Shown one piece after another: positions 43,927 to 53,767 of a DNA stretch of 64,000 bases. This DNA comes from Aerococcus sp. UBA6277 (lineage in GTDB: Bacteria; Bacillota; Bacilli; Lactobacillales; Aerococcaceae), in NCBI RefSeq assembly GCF_002440555.1, contig NZ_DJUR01000003.1, positions 26,360 through 90,359 on the forward strand. The letters are read 5' to 3'. The notes under the pieces are model-generated. The model was given only the letters and a program-made list of their open reading frames with translations. It was not told where the DNA came from and ran no database searches. The stretch's first letter is position 1. Each line of letters opens with the position of its first letter. The position numbers and the translations under genes were made by a program.

Positions 43927-45822
43927 TTGGCGAATTTTATCCCAGAGGAAATCATTAATGAAGTTAAGAACAATGTAAATATCCTTGATGTAACCAGTCA
44001 ATTTGTTGACTTGCAAAAGAGGGGACGTAACTATTTTGGGTATTGTCCATTTCATGAAGAACGTACGCCTTCGTTCACAGTAAATGAAGAAAAACAGATT
44101 TTTCACTGTTTCTCATGTGGTCGGGGGGGTAATGTTTTTCGTTTTATGGAAGAAATTGAAGGTTATTCCTTCCCCCAAGCTGTCCAAAAGGTAGCTGAAG
44201 CTGGGAATGTTTCGGTATCTTTCGATTGGTCAGCCTTAGACGATGGCAAACAAACAGCCAATTATTCAAGTGCGCAAAATCGACTCATCCAACTTCATGA
44301 AGATTTAAGGCAATTTTACCATTATTTATTGATGAATACGGAAAACGGTCACCAAGGACTAACCTATCTATATGATCGAGGTTTAAGCAAAGAAACGCTT
44401 GATACCTACCAAATTGGTATCGCACCTGAAGATGGGCGCTTAGCTGCACAACATCTGTTAAACAAAGAATTTACCATTGAAGAGTTGCAACTTTCTGGTA
44501 TATTTGTAGGCGACCAAGACCGGTTAAAAGATAGATTTGCTGGTCGTGTGATGTTCCCACTACGAAATCCCCAAGGGAAGACTGTTGGTTTTTCAGGGAG
44601 GATCTTGCCTGGCTCTAACCATTATGAAAGTCATCCTGATGCAGCCAAGTATTTGAATAGTCCTGAGACAGAAATATTCGAGAAAAATACTTTCCTGTTT
44701 AACTTGGATTTAGCTCAGAATGAAGCCCGAAGAGCCAAAGAGCTCGTTTTATTTGAAGGTTTTATGGACGTCATAGCCTCACACAATGAAGGTGTAGGCA
44801 ATGGGGTTGCATCTATGGGAACTAGTTTAACCAACAACCAAATTAAGGCTATTGAGCGAACAAGTAAACAGGTCTTAATTGCCTATGATGGAGATAAACC
44901 CGGTCAAAAGGCGACCCTTCGAGCAATTAACTTGATACAAGATCAAAGTAGTCGTTTGAAGCTAAATGTGCTAGCCTTTGAGCAAAACTTAGATCCTGAT
45001 GAATTTATTCAAAGGTATGGTGGCGAGCGGTATGTCAATTTTGTCTTGAACAAAAGGTTGAGTCCGATTCATTTCATGAGAAATTATTACCGGCAGGAAT
45101 TTTCTCTTGAGACTGATAACGGCAAGATCCAATTCATTAATGTGATGCTAGAAGCTATTGCTAAAATTCAACAAGCTATCGATCGGGATATCTATGTAGG
45201 AGAAATAGCTGAAGATACAGGAGTTTCTAAAGATACCTTATTACAACAGTTAGAGAGCTATAGTCTTAAAAATCAGTCACACCAATCCTATCAAGCTGAT
45301 GATCAAGGCAACCATCAGTCTTTTCCAACAAATAACACCTTTCAGCCAGGTATTCCTGCTGCAACAAGCAAGAAAAAGTCTCAACTTGAAAAAAGTGAAT
45401 TGCTATTACTATACCGTTTACTCTATAATAGTGAAACATGGTTACTCATAGCGAATAGGGATTTTCATTTCCAGTCTAGTGAAGTTGAAACGGTCTTTAT
45501 GTTATTGTCTGACTATCGAGAAAATAATCAAAACATGGACGGTGAGGTTGACCCTGGAAATTTCTTACAAGCCTTGTCAGGTGCTGAAGAACAGCGTCTT
45601 GTCGCTGAAGTGATGAATATGGAAGTGGCACCAGATATAGGTGAGGGCGAAGTTGAAGATCTCATTTATAACATCCAAATTAAAGGTAACATTGAACAAA
45701 AAATGCAATCTTTAGACGACGAAATTGCTTATGCAAAATCGGTAGACGACTTTGCACAGATTGGCATTTTGATCAAACAAAAAATAGATTTGTTAAAGCA
45801 AATAAAAAGTCGTGGTAATTAA
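43927..45822 (+). CDS. dnaG: DNA primase DnaG
   Basis: Synthesises RNA primers at the replication fork. I choose TTG 43927 as start because the protein then opens MANFIPEEII, like other primases, and AGGTGAT lies just upstream; an in-frame TTG at 43903 is less likely. The zinc domain uses C40, H43, C61 and C64 (CPFHEERTPSF...CFSCG). The TOPRIM catalytic core includes LFEGFMDV near residue 280 and AYDGDKPGQKA near 330. A helicase-interaction domain follows. The ~631-residue length is slightly long. A small hairpin (43846-43853 with 43883-43890) lies between engB and dnaG. rpoD follows 37 bases downstream, the classic macromolecular-synthesis arrangement. Confidence 0.95.
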   Translation: MANFIPEEIINEVKNNVNILDVTSQFVDLQKRGRNYFGYCPFHEERTPSFTVNEEKQIFHCFSCGRGGNVFRFMEEIEGYSFPQAVQKVAEAGNVSVSFDWSALDDGKQTANYSSAQNRLIQLHEDLRQFYHYLLMNTENGHQGLTYLYDRGLSKETLDTYQIGIAPEDGRLAAQHLLNKEFTIEELQLSGIFVGDQDRLKDRFAGRVMFPLRNPQGKTVGFSGRILPGSNHYESHPDAAKYLNSPETEIFEKNTFLFNLDLAQNEARRAKELVLFEGFMDVIASHNEGVGNGVASMGTSLTNNQIKAIERTSKQVLIAYDGDKPGQKATLRAINLIQDQSSRLKLNVLAFEQNLDPDEFIQRYGGERYVNFVLNKRLSPIHFMRNYYRQEFSLETDNGKIQFINVMLEAIAKIQQAIDRDIYVGEIAEDTGVSKDTLLQQLESYSLKNQSHQSYQADDQGNHQSFPTNNTFQPGIPAATSKKKSQLEKSELLLLYRLLYNSETWLLIANRDFHFQSSEVETVFMLLSDYRENNQNMDGEVDPGNFLQALSGAEEQRLVAEVMNMEVAPDIGEGEVEDLIYNIQIKGNIEQKMQSLDDEIAYAKSVDDFAQIGILIKQKIDLLKQIKSRGN

Positions 45823-45859
45823 ACAATTCCAATTTTAATTTATGTAAGGAGCGAATTGA

Positions 45860-46984
45860 ATGGCAAAGAAAAAAGTGGACGGCGTAACACTTAACCAAGC
45901 TACAAAACAATTAATTGCTGAGAAAAAAATTCTTGGTACAATTCAATATACAGATTTAAGCGATAAAATCGCACAACCTTTTGCCTTAGATGATAAAGGT
46001 ATGGATAGCTTGATCGAAAAGTTCGAAGATCAAGGTATTGCCGTTGTTGATGAAAATGGCGAACCAACAATGCGTCAAATGGATAAAGAGGCCGACAAAG
46101 AAGCAGAAAAAGTGAAGAAAGAGGATGTAGATCCTACTTCTGTAGCTTCTGACGTTAAAATTAATGACCCTGTTAGAATGTACTTAAAAGAGATCGGACG
46201 CGTAGAATTATTAACTGCAGACGAAGAGGTTGCTTTAGCACAACGTATTGAACAAGGTGACCCAGTTGCTAAGCAAGAATTAGCTGAAGCCAACTTACGT
46301 TTGGTTGTATCTATTGCTAAACGTTATGTAGGTCGTGGTATGTCATTCTTAGATTTAATTCAAGAAGGTAACATGGGTCTAATGAAAGCTGTTGAGAAAT
46401 TTGACTACCATAAAGGGTTTAAATTCTCTACTTACGCTACTTGGTGGATTCGTCAAGCTATTACCCGTGCCATCGCTGACCAAGCACGTACTATCCGTAT
46501 TCCGGTACATATGGTTGAAACTATTAATAAATTAGTACGTATCCAACGTCAATTATTACAAGATTTAGGACGCGAACCAACCCCAGAAGAAATTGGGGCT
46601 GAAATGGATTTACCAACTGAAAAAGTACGTGATATTCTAAAAATTGCTCAAGAGCCAGTATCATTGGAGACACCTATTGGTGAGGAAGATGACTCTCACT
46701 TAGGTGATTTCATTGAAGACCACGATGCAACTAGCCCGGCTGACTACACTTCTGCAGAATTGTTAAAAGAACAATTAAACGAGGTATTAGATACTTTAAC
46801 AGACCGTGAAGAAAATGTTTTACGTTTACGTTTCGGTTTAGAAGATGGTCAATCGAAAACATTAGAACAAGTTGGTCAACAATTTGGCGTTACCCGTGAG
46901 CGTATCCGTCAAATTGAGGCGAAAGCATTAAGAAAATTACGCCACCCATCTCGTTCAAAACAATTAAAAGACTTCTTAGAATAA
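45860..46984 (+). CDS. rpoD: RNA polymerase primary sigma factor RpoD (SigA)
   Basis: The housekeeping sigma factor of 374 residues. Region 1.1 is at about residues 1-80, region 1.2 at [11 protein letters not shown] (about 98-108), region 2 at [20 protein letters not shown] through the -10-binding [13 protein letters not shown], region 3 in the middle and region 4.2 at [20 protein letters not shown] near the end, which binds the -35. It follows dnaG in one operon. A strong terminator follows. Confidence 0.98.
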   Translation: MAKKKVDGVTLNQATKQLIAEKKILGTIQYTDLSDKIAQPFALDDKGMDSLIEKFEDQGIAVVDENGEPTMRQMDKEADKEAEKVKKEDVDPTSVASDVKINDPVRMYLKEIGRVELLTADEEVALAQRIEQGDPVAKQELAEANLRLVVSIAKRYVGRGMSFLDLIQEGNMGLMKAVEKFDYHKGFKFSTYATWWIRQAITRAIADQARTIRIPVHMVETINKLVRIQRQLLQDLGREPTPEEIGAEMDLPTEKVRDILKIAQEPVSLETPIGEEDDSHLGDFIEDHDATSPADYTSAELLKEQLNEVLDTLTDREENVLRLRFGLEDGQSKTLEQVGQQFGVTRERIRQIEAKALRKLRHPSRSKQLKDFLE

Positions 46985-47000
46985 GATTCTTAACCAAAAA

Positions 47001-47027
47001 AGCAGCCGAAGGGCTGCTTTTTTTTTT
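47001..47027 (+). terminator. Terminator of dnaG-rpoD
   Basis: A 7-bp GC-rich stem (47001-47007 with 47012-47018) with a GAAG-type loop and a long T run (to 47027). Confidence 0.93.
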
Positions 47028-47070
47028 GAAAATTTTTAATTTGTATTGACCATTAAGACTCCTAATTCAA

Positions 47071-47464
47071 TTACCATTTGACATCGCACTTATCTCTAAA
47101 CATGCCATAACCAGGGGACCAATCTGTTGCTTGAGATGGGAAAATGACCTCCAAGGCTTACTGACTAAGTTAATAAAATAGCCTTAAACTGGTCAAGATC
47201 GCTCACTAGACATAATAGCAACAGAGACATTATTGTAGTCGGGTTGAACTTCACTAGGAAATTCGTCTGAGAATAATAATCTCTTGCCGTCAATGTCTAG
47301 AGCACCGTGCATCAAATATTGGTGATAAACTTCTGGTGATTGACCGGTATTTTCAGGATTTATCCTAGCGCCATATTCAACTGTAGCTAGTATTTTACCA
47401 CCTAGTGTGTCTTGATGTAGGTCATTGCATCTTTAGCTTTTCCATAGAAAAATAAGTAAGACAT
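47071..47464 (-). pseudogene. Decayed VOC/PhnB-like (glyoxalase-fold) gene
   Basis: The minus strand reads, from ATG 47464 behind AAAGG, MSYLFFYGKAKDAMTYIK, then shifts frame into LGGKILATVEYGARINPEN...YLMHGALDIDGKRLLFSDEFPSE...NNVSVAIMSS, shifts again to DLDQFKAI, and finally to PSQATDWSPGYGMFRDKCDVKW before the stop at 47071. These pieces appear in the order and spacing of PhnB-type VOC proteins (about 135 residues; the C-terminal GYGMF...D.FGV.W motif is typical). At least three frame breaks are needed, so the gene is dead, or the sequence has several errors. Confidence 0.78.
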
Positions 47465-48016
47465 GATTCCATACCTTTCTCTTGAATCCTTGTTTGCTTC
47501 AGTTTAGGAAAGTTTAGCCAATCATTAAAATTTAACTGCCAAATCAGCGGTTAAAAAACCTAAATATTTGAAATAGTGATAATAAATCAAGAAAAATAAA
47601 GACAAATATTGTATCTTTTTGTTTTTTTTATGTATTCATGTACCGTTTATTTTTTTAGCCGCTTATATAGAAAGAAGTGGTTTTTTAATAAAAATATGGT
47701 TAAAATGTGAGAAAAAAATGATGCTGTTTTCATTTTTTGTTTGACCTTCATTTCAACATGCCGTAAAGTACGTCAAAGGAAAAAATACTTCGCAATTAAA
47801 CAAGCAGACGACAAGTTGGCTCCAAGAATGATCAAGGGTCAAATCTTTGTCTGTGAAAATTGAAAGGGAAAGTATTTTAATTTTAATAAAGCCAATCGGA
47901 ACCGATGTTTTTAATAAAATCCCAAAGATTTCAGGTACTTTGCTTGAATTCAGGGCGTTTAAAGAAATTGGTGGATTTGGTGTGCAATCGATAGGTCATT
48001 AGAAAAGGGGAAAATT
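47465..48016. other. AT-rich intergenic stretch before carB, with one possible terminator
   Basis: About 550 bases without a credible gene. A possible rightward terminator lies at 47659-47686 (CCGCTT pairing AAGTGG with one G-T pair, then T6), although no gene ends there. Short gene-like reading frames (for example around 47800-47872 and 47900-47995 on the plus strand) are interrupted by stops and match nothing I recognise. No T-box or clear promoter for carB was found. Confidence 0.45.
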
Positions 48017-51000
48017 ATGCCAAAGAGAACAGATATTCACAAAATTCTAGTTATCGGATCTGGTCCCATTGTTATCGGACAAGCAGCCGAATTTGACTAT
48101 GCGGGTACTCAAGCTTGTTTCGCATTAAAAGAGGAAGGCTACGAAGTTGTCCTAATTAATTCGAATCCAGCGACAATAATGACTGATCGCAAGATGGCCG
48201 ATAAGATTTATATTGAGCCAATCACTGAAGAAATGGTTTCTAAGATTTTATACGATGAAAAACCAGATGCTATTTTACCATCACTTGGTGGTCAAACAGG
48301 ATTAAACATGGCTTTAACTTTAGATGCTTCAGGTATTTTAGAAGAATTAGATATTGAGTTAATTGGTACCAACCTTAAAGCCATTGATCAAGCAGAAGAC
48401 CGTGAGTTATTTAAAAACTTGATGACTTCAATCGGCCAACCTGTTCCAGATTCAACAATTGTTCACACTGTTGATGAAGCGGTTGATTTTGCCAATGAGA
48501 TTGGTTACCCAATTATTGTAAGACCAGCCTTCACTATGGGTGGTTCTGGTGGTGGTATCTGTGAAGACCAAGCATCACTAGAAAGAATCGTTAAGAACGG
48601 TTTGATTTTATCGCCAGTAACCCAATGTTTAATTGAGAAATCAATTGCCGGTTACCAAGAAATCGAATACGAAGTCATGAGAGATGGTGCGGGTGTTGCA
48701 AAAGTCATCACCTCGATGGAAAACTTCGACCCAGTTGGTGTACATACGGGTGATTCAATTGTGTTTGCCCCTAATCAATCACTTGATCAAGCACAAAATG
48801 ACTTGCTAGCAGATGTAGCCATTAAAATTATTCAAGCCTTAGAAATTGAAGGTGGTTGTAATGTACAACTTGCCTTAAAACCTGATACACAAGAATACTA
48901 CGTCATTGAGGTAAACCCTCGTGTGTCTCGTTCATCAGCCCTAGCTTCAAAAGCGACAGGATTCCCCATTGCCAGAGTGGCAGCTAAAATCGCAGTAGGA
49001 TATCGCTTTGAAGAATTATATAACCCTTACACTGAAACAACTTTTTCCGAATATGATCCAAAAAATATTACTTACACTGTTGCAAAAGTGCCACGTTGGT
49101 CAAGCGACAAGTTCAAAAATGCAGATAGAAGCCTCACGACGCAAATGAAGGCAACTGGTGAGGTGATGTCACTAGGTCTATCGATTGAAGAAGCCTTGTT
49201 GAAATCAATCCAATCGCTTGATAACGGCCACTCACACTTATTCGATGTGGATGTAGCTAAAGCGTCAGACGAGAAAATCTTAAAAGAAATTGTCGAAGTG
49301 AAAGATGACCGTATCTTCTACCTGGCAGAAGCGATTCGTCGCGGCATGACTGTAGAAGAAGCTGAAGACCATACGAAAATCCGCCCATTATTCCTACAAG
49401 CCATTAAACATATCGTGGATATTGAATTAGCGCTTAAAGATCAACCGCTAGATAGAGATGTGGTGGCAGAAGCGAAATTAAACGGCTTTGATGATGAAAC
49501 AATTGCACAACTTGCCAAAGTATCCGTAAATGAAGTGAAATCCTTTAGAGATGAACATGCGCTTGTACCTAATTTTGTCCCTGTGACCATCTGGGGTATG
49601 GGTGACTATGGTGAAGCAGGCTACTACTTCACTTCTTATGCTGGTGAAAACAAAGTTCATACAGATACTGATAAAGAATCTGTTTTAGTATTAGGTTCTG
49701 GCCCAATCAGAATCGGTCAGGGGATTGAATTTGACTACGCAACCGTTCACTGTGTGAAAGCCTTGCAAAAAGCTGGTTACGAAGCCTTGATTATCAACTC
49801 AAACCCTGAAACAGTATCAACTGACTTCTCAATCTCTGACAAGTTATTCTTTGAACCAGTTACTTTTGAAAATGTGATGGCTATTATTGAACGGGAGCAA
49901 CCAATCGGTGTCATGATTCAATTTGGTGGTCAAACAGCCATCAACTTGGCCAATGACTTGAAAGAAGCTGGTATCCAAATTCTTGGAACGTCGGTTGAAG
50001 ACATGAACCGAGCAGAAGATAGAAAATTATTCGAACAAGCGTTAACCCAATTAAATATTGCCCAACCAGAAGGCGCTACAGCCTTAACCTTAGAAGAAGC
50101 CCTAGCTATTCCAGAAAAAATTGGTGGCTACCCAGTACTTGTTAGACCATCATTTGTCCTAGGGGGTAGAGGGATGGAAGTGGTTTATAACGAAGAAAAC
50201 TTAACCACTTACATGAATGACGCCTTGGTTGAAAGCAATAAATTAAAACAAGAAGCGCCGATCTTGATTGACCACTACGTTCAAGGGATTGAAGTTGAAG
50301 TGGATGCCATTTGCGACGGTACGGATGTCATTATCCCAGGTATCATGGAACATATCGAAGCAGCGGGTGTCCATTCAGGTGACTCGATGGCTGTTTTCCC
50401 GACACAAAGATTATCACAAACTGTCATCGACCAAATTATTGATGAAACTATCAAAATTGGAAATGGCTTAGGCACAATCGGGATGGTGAATATCCAGTTC
50501 ATCGTGGAAAATGACAAAGTCTTTATTATCGAAGTGAACCCTAGAGCCAGCCGTACAGTGCCATTCTTATCAAAAGTAACGAATATCGAAATCGCGCAAA
50601 TTGCCACAAACGTGATCATGGGGATCAGCCTACAAGCACAAGGCTTTACTAGCGGGGTATTCGACTATACTGACGACCAAGTCCACGTGAAAGCACCAGT
50701 CTTCTCATTCACTAAATTGAATGGTGTTGATCCAGCGGTTAGTCCAGAAATGAAATCAACTGGTGAAGTGATGGGGTCAGGTAAGACATACGCCATTGCC
50801 CTACAAAGAGCCTTTGAAGGAGCCAACATTCAAGCGACTGAACAGGGTGCGATTGTCTTCAACTTGTTTAAAGCAGATTTAGGAGAAATCGAAGCGGACT
50901 TGACCAAGTTGCATCAGGCAGGTTACCCATTAGCAGTTTACATCAATGACGCAGATGAAATGTTTGAATCAGATAACTTTACAGTCTTCTCAAATACAGA

Positions 51001-51196
51001 TGAGTTAAACCAATACATCACTGAAAACGATGTGCAATTAGTGGTGGATACAACAGGTAATGTGCCAGGGTATGAAACAGGATTGGCGACTAGATTGACT
51101 GCCATTAGCCAATTGGTGTCATTGTTTACCCACCTAGATACCTTTAAAGCCTACACGAAAGTTTTAGACGAAAAAGCGGTTTCTGCTAAGGTTTAA
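48017..51196 (+). CDS. carB: Carbamoyl-phosphate synthase large subunit
   Basis: Makes carbamoyl phosphate from bicarbonate, ammonia (from CarA) and two ATP, for arginine and pyrimidine synthesis. The 1059-residue protein is full length: two homologous ATP-grasp halves (starting IHKILVIGSGPIVIGQAAEFDY and, near residue 555, VLVLGSGPIRIGQGIEFDY), an oligomerisation domain between and an MGS-like allosteric domain at the C-terminus (about 930-1059). GAAAAGGGG precedes the ATG. The small subunit carA, normally directly upstream, is missing from the window. Position next to the arg genes suggests an arginine-linked copy. Confidence 0.97.
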   Translation: MPKRTDIHKILVIGSGPIVIGQAAEFDYAGTQACFALKEEGYEVVLINSNPATIMTDRKMADKIYIEPITEEMVSKILYDEKPDAILPSLGGQTGLNMALTLDASGILEELDIELIGTNLKAIDQAEDRELFKNLMTSIGQPVPDSTIVHTVDEAVDFANEIGYPIIVRPAFTMGGSGGGICEDQASLERIVKNGLILSPVTQCLIEKSIAGYQEIEYEVMRDGAGVAKVITSMENFDPVGVHTGDSIVFAPNQSLDQAQNDLLADVAIKIIQALEIEGGCNVQLALKPDTQEYYVIEVNPRVSRSSALASKATGFPIARVAAKIAVGYRFEELYNPYTETTFSEYDPKNITYTVAKVPRWSSDKFKNADRSLTTQMKATGEVMSLGLSIEEALLKSIQSLDNGHSHLFDVDVAKASDEKILKEIVEVKDDRIFYLAEAIRRGMTVEEAEDHTKIRPLFLQAIKHIVDIELALKDQPLDRDVVAEAKLNGFDDETIAQLAKVSVNEVKSFRDEHALVPNFVPVTIWGMGDYGEAGYYFTSYAGENKVHTDTDKESVLVLGSGPIRIGQGIEFDYATVHCVKALQKAGYEALIINSNPETVSTDFSISDKLFFEPVTFENVMAIIEREQPIGVMIQFGGQTAINLANDLKEAGIQILGTSVEDMNRAEDRKLFEQALTQLNIAQPEGATALTLEEALAIPEKIGGYPVLVRPSFVLGGRGMEVVYNEENLTTYMNDALVESNKLKQEAPILIDHYVQGIEVEVDAICDGTDVIIPGIMEHIEAAGVHSGDSMAVFPTQRLSQTVIDQIIDETIKIGNGLGTIGMVNIQFIVENDKVFIIEVNPRASRTVPFLSKVTNIEIAQIATNVIMGISLQAQGFTSGVFDYTDDQVHVKAPVFSFTKLNGVDPAVSPEMKSTGEVMGSGKTYAIALQRAFEGANIQATEQGAIVFNLFKADLGEIEADLTKLHQAGYPLAVYINDADEMFESDNFTVFSNTDELNQYITENDVQLVVDTTGNVPGYETGLATRLTAISQLVSLFTHLDTFKAYTKVLDEKAVSAKV

Positions 51197-51262
51197 TGAA
51201 TTTTGTGCAAGACAGTGATGCAAAAAACATATCACTAACTTAAAAATATTCTGATAAAATAT

Positions 51263-51291
51263 TTGACTTTATCATTATTTCCTAATAAAAT
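51263..51291 (+). promoter_or_regulatory. Promoter of the arg T-box operon
   Basis: TTGACT (51263-51268) and TAAAAT (51286-51291) are exactly 17 bases apart, so transcription should start near 51298, just before the first T-box stem. Confidence 0.75.
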
Positions 51292-51299
51292 AACAGAAA

Positions 51300-51556
51300 T
51301 ATTAAAGATCAAGTATGAAGAGAGTAAGTGGTGATTGGATTCACAGCGAGTTAGGATAGAGTGGAAGCCTAATATGACGACATTACTGAACCGCACTTCA
51401 TAGATAAATTGGTGAAAGCAAGTAGCCAGTTTCGCTGATGCAGCGTTAACAAAATCGAGTGAATTCAATTGTTTATCAATTTGAGTTAACTAGAGTGGTA
51501 CCACGGATAAGCCTCGTCTCTATGTTCTATTTGAACATGGAACGGGGCTTTTTTAT
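51300..51556 (+). promoter_or_regulatory. T-box riboswitch 1, Arg (CGC) specifier
   Basis: The leader has the T-box sequence AGAGTGGTACCACG (51492-51505) followed by a terminator (about 51509-51554, T6). In stem I, an AAGTG/CACTT helix flanks the specifier loop, whose 3' side reads GAAC-CGC-A (specifier CGC at 51392-51394, Arg), in the same context as GAAA-GGC-A in glyQS. The TGGT bulge predicts a tRNA with discriminator A. Uncharged tRNA-Arg should promote antitermination. Confidence 0.88.
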
Positions 51557-51559
51557 ATA

Positions 51560-51850
51560 TAAATGAATCGGAGATAAAGAAAGTAAATTGGGGCATATGG
51601 CAAGCGAAGTAGTGATGGTGTGAGACTACTGATATCAACCAATTGAACCGCGCTTTATAGATTTCTTGTTAGGTTAAAATACTGAACAAGGACGTAGTGT
51701 CCACGTTAGGATGAGAGATAGTCATTTTCCAAGGACTTGTATGCAAGAAATTTGTGTTCAATGAATTAGGAAAGTGTCTAAGTAGAGTGGTACCGCGGTT
51801 TAACGCCTCTATGTTTGCGAAATGCAGATGTAGGGGTGTTTTTTGATGAA
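51560..51850 (+). promoter_or_regulatory. T-box riboswitch 2, Arg (CGC) specifier
   Basis: A second complete T-box follows directly: T-box sequence AGAGTGGTACCGCG (51784-51797) and terminator about 51802-51844 ending in T6. The specifier region reads GAAC-CGC-G (CGC at 51649-51651, Arg). No promoter of its own is obvious, so it probably works in series with T-box 1 on the same transcript, just before the argB Shine-Dalgarno. Confidence 0.88.
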
Positions 51851-51862
51851 TGGAGGAGAAAA

Positions 51863-52726
51863 GTGATAGAAATTAGTAAGCAAGATATTGAGAAGGCAAA
51901 TATTTTAATAGACTCATTGGCTTATATTAAGGATTTTCACCAAAAAATTGTGGTGATTAAATATGGCGGTCATGCCATGATTTCTGAGCAAATGCGTCAG
52001 CGGGTGATTTCAGATATCGCTTGGCTGTCGTACGTTGGAATGAAGCCGATTATCGTACATGGTGGTGGGCCAGAAATTAACCGGATGCTTGAGCTGCAAA
52101 GGGTTGAGCCACAGTTTATTAATGGTTTGCGGGTGACTTCAAGTGACGTAATGCGGACAGTAGAGATGGTATTAACTGGATCGATCTCACCTAATTTAAC
52201 AACTATGTTGAATGAAGAGGGTGTTTCCTCAGTTTCTGTTTCCGGTAAAGACAATAAAATTATGGAAGCTGTGAAGAAGGATGAGTCGCTTGGTTTGGTT
52301 GGCCAGGTAACCAATGTCAACACCGGCTACCTACGCCAAATGTTAGATGATAATTTGCTGCCAGTGATTTCACCCATCGCTTATGGACCCAAAGGTGAAA
52401 GCTTGAACATCAATTCGGATGAAGCGGCCGCTGCCATTGCCTCAGCTTTAGCGGCTGAAAAAATGATTTATCTAACCGATATCAATGGCATCTATGAAGA
52501 TCCGGCTGACCCAACAACTTTATATTCAGTTATGTCCGCTGACCATATCCAAGAAGCCATTGAAAACAAGGTCATTACTGGTGGCATGATCCCTAAAGTG
52601 GAAAATTGCCTAGACGCCATCCAATCGGGCGTCCATTCTTGCCAGATTATCGACGGCACTATTCCCCACGCTATTATCTTAGAATTATTTACCAAAAATG
52701 GTATCGGCACCATGATTACAGCATAA
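51863..52726 (+). CDS. argB: Acetylglutamate kinase
   Basis: Phosphorylates N-acetylglutamate, the second step of ornithine synthesis. The start is GTG 51863 (MIEISKQDIEKAN), six bases after GGAGGAG; the frame also continues upstream into the T-box, which cannot be coding. The 287-residue length is typical. The amino-acid kinase fold shows VIKYGGHAM near residue 35, VHGGGPEIN near 68, the SGKDNKI region and GGMIPKVEN near 240. First gene of argB-F-C-J-D. Confidence 0.95.
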   Translation: MIEISKQDIEKANILIDSLAYIKDFHQKIVVIKYGGHAMISEQMRQRVISDIAWLSYVGMKPIIVHGGGPEINRMLELQRVEPQFINGLRVTSSDVMRTVEMVLTGSISPNLTTMLNEEGVSSVSVSGKDNKIMEAVKKDESLGLVGQVTNVNTGYLRQMLDDNLLPVISPIAYGPKGESLNINSDEAAAAIASALAAEKMIYLTDINGIYEDPADPTTLYSVMSADHIQEAIENKVITGGMIPKVENCLDAIQSGVHSCQIIDGTIPHAIILELFTKNGIGTMITA

Positions 52727-52741
52727 AAAGGTGGTTTATAC

Positions 52742-53767
52742 ATGAACTTACAAAATGAAAACTTTTTAAAATTACTGGATTATACCAGTGAAGAAATTGA
52801 ATTCCTAATTGACTTCGCCTTACATTTGAAAAAATTAAAAAAAGGCAATATTCCACATGAATATTTAAAAGGCCAAAATATTGCCCTATTATTTGAAAAA
52901 TCTTCCACTCGGACCCGTGCAGCCTTCACCGTAGCTGTCAACGATCTAGGTGGTCACCCTGAATATCTTGGAGCCAACGATATCCAACTCGGTAAGAAAG
53001 AATCTGTTATCGACACCGCAAAAGTCCTTGGCGCCATGTTTGACGGCATCGAATATCGAGGTTTTGACCAGGATGCAGTCGAATTATTAGGCGCCCATGC
53101 TGGCGTACCAGTTTGGAACGGCTTGACCGATACCTGGCATCCAACCCAAATGATTGCAGACTTTATGACTATTAAAGAGATTTTGGGTTCTTTAAAAGGG
53201 CACCACTTAGTCTATCTAGGTGATGGTCGTAACAATATGGCCAACTCTTTAATGATTGCAGGTGCCAAGTTGGGCGTTGATATTACCATTGCGACTAGCC
53301 CGCAATTACAACCTGAACAAGATATTCTTGAAATCGCTCAAGATATTGCCAAAACAACAAATACCAAAATTACCGTAACAAATGACCCAGTTCAAGCCGT
53401 GAAAACGGCCAACATTATATACACAGATGTCTGGGTGTCAATGGGCGAGGAGGCGACCTTTGAAGACCGGATCAAGCAATTAATGCCATTCCAAGTCAAC
53501 AAATCATTGATAGACCAAGTTGAAACAGCGAATTTCATTTTCTTGCATTGCCTACCTGCCTTCCATGACGCAGAAACCGCTTACGGCCAGCAAGTTTTAG
53601 ACCAATACGGCTACCAAGAAATGGAAGTGACAGATGAAGTCTTCCAGGCCGATTACGCCAAGCAATTCTTGCAAGCAGAAAATCGATTGCACTCAATTAA
53701 AGCCATCATGGCAGCTACAAACGGCAACTTATTCTGGCCAAACAATAAAGACAAAGGAGGCGATTAG
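52742..53767 (+). CDS. argF: Ornithine carbamoyltransferase
   Basis: Joins ornithine and carbamoyl phosphate to give citrulline. The 341-residue product has the carbamoyl-phosphate motif [10 protein letters not shown] (about residues 56-65) and the ornithine-binding HCLPAFHD near 270. Its place in a biosynthetic operon under Arg T-boxes suggests the anabolic enzyme rather than the arginine deiminase pathway enzyme, though sequence alone does not separate them. AAAGGTGG precedes the ATG. argC begins at the next base after the stop. Confidence 0.94.
   Translation: MNLQNENFLKLLDYTSEEIEFLIDFALHLKKLKKGNIPHEYLKGQNIALLFEKSSTRTRAAFTVAVNDLGGHPEYLGANDIQLGKKESVIDTAKVLGAMFDGIEYRGFDQDAVELLGAHAGVPVWNGLTDTWHPTQMIADFMTIKEILGSLKGHHLVYLGDGRNNMANSLMIAGAKLGVDITIATSPQLQPEQDILEIAQDIAKTTNTKITVTNDPVQAVKTANIIYTDVWVSMGEEATFEDRIKQLMPFQVNKSLIDQVETANFIFLHCLPAFHDAETAYGQQVLDQYGYQEMEVTDEVFQADYAKQFLQAENRLHSIKAIMAATNGNLFWPNNKDKGGD

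Noticed and set aside
47790..48016. Possible remnant of carA upstream of carB
   Set aside because: Translations in all three plus frames show no CarA motifs (no glutaminase Cys/His region), only short unrelated fragments.
51815..51862. Longer ArgB beginning inside the second T-box
   Set aside because: It would cover the T-box terminator and has no Shine-Dalgarno; GTG 51863 has a good one and fits the family start.
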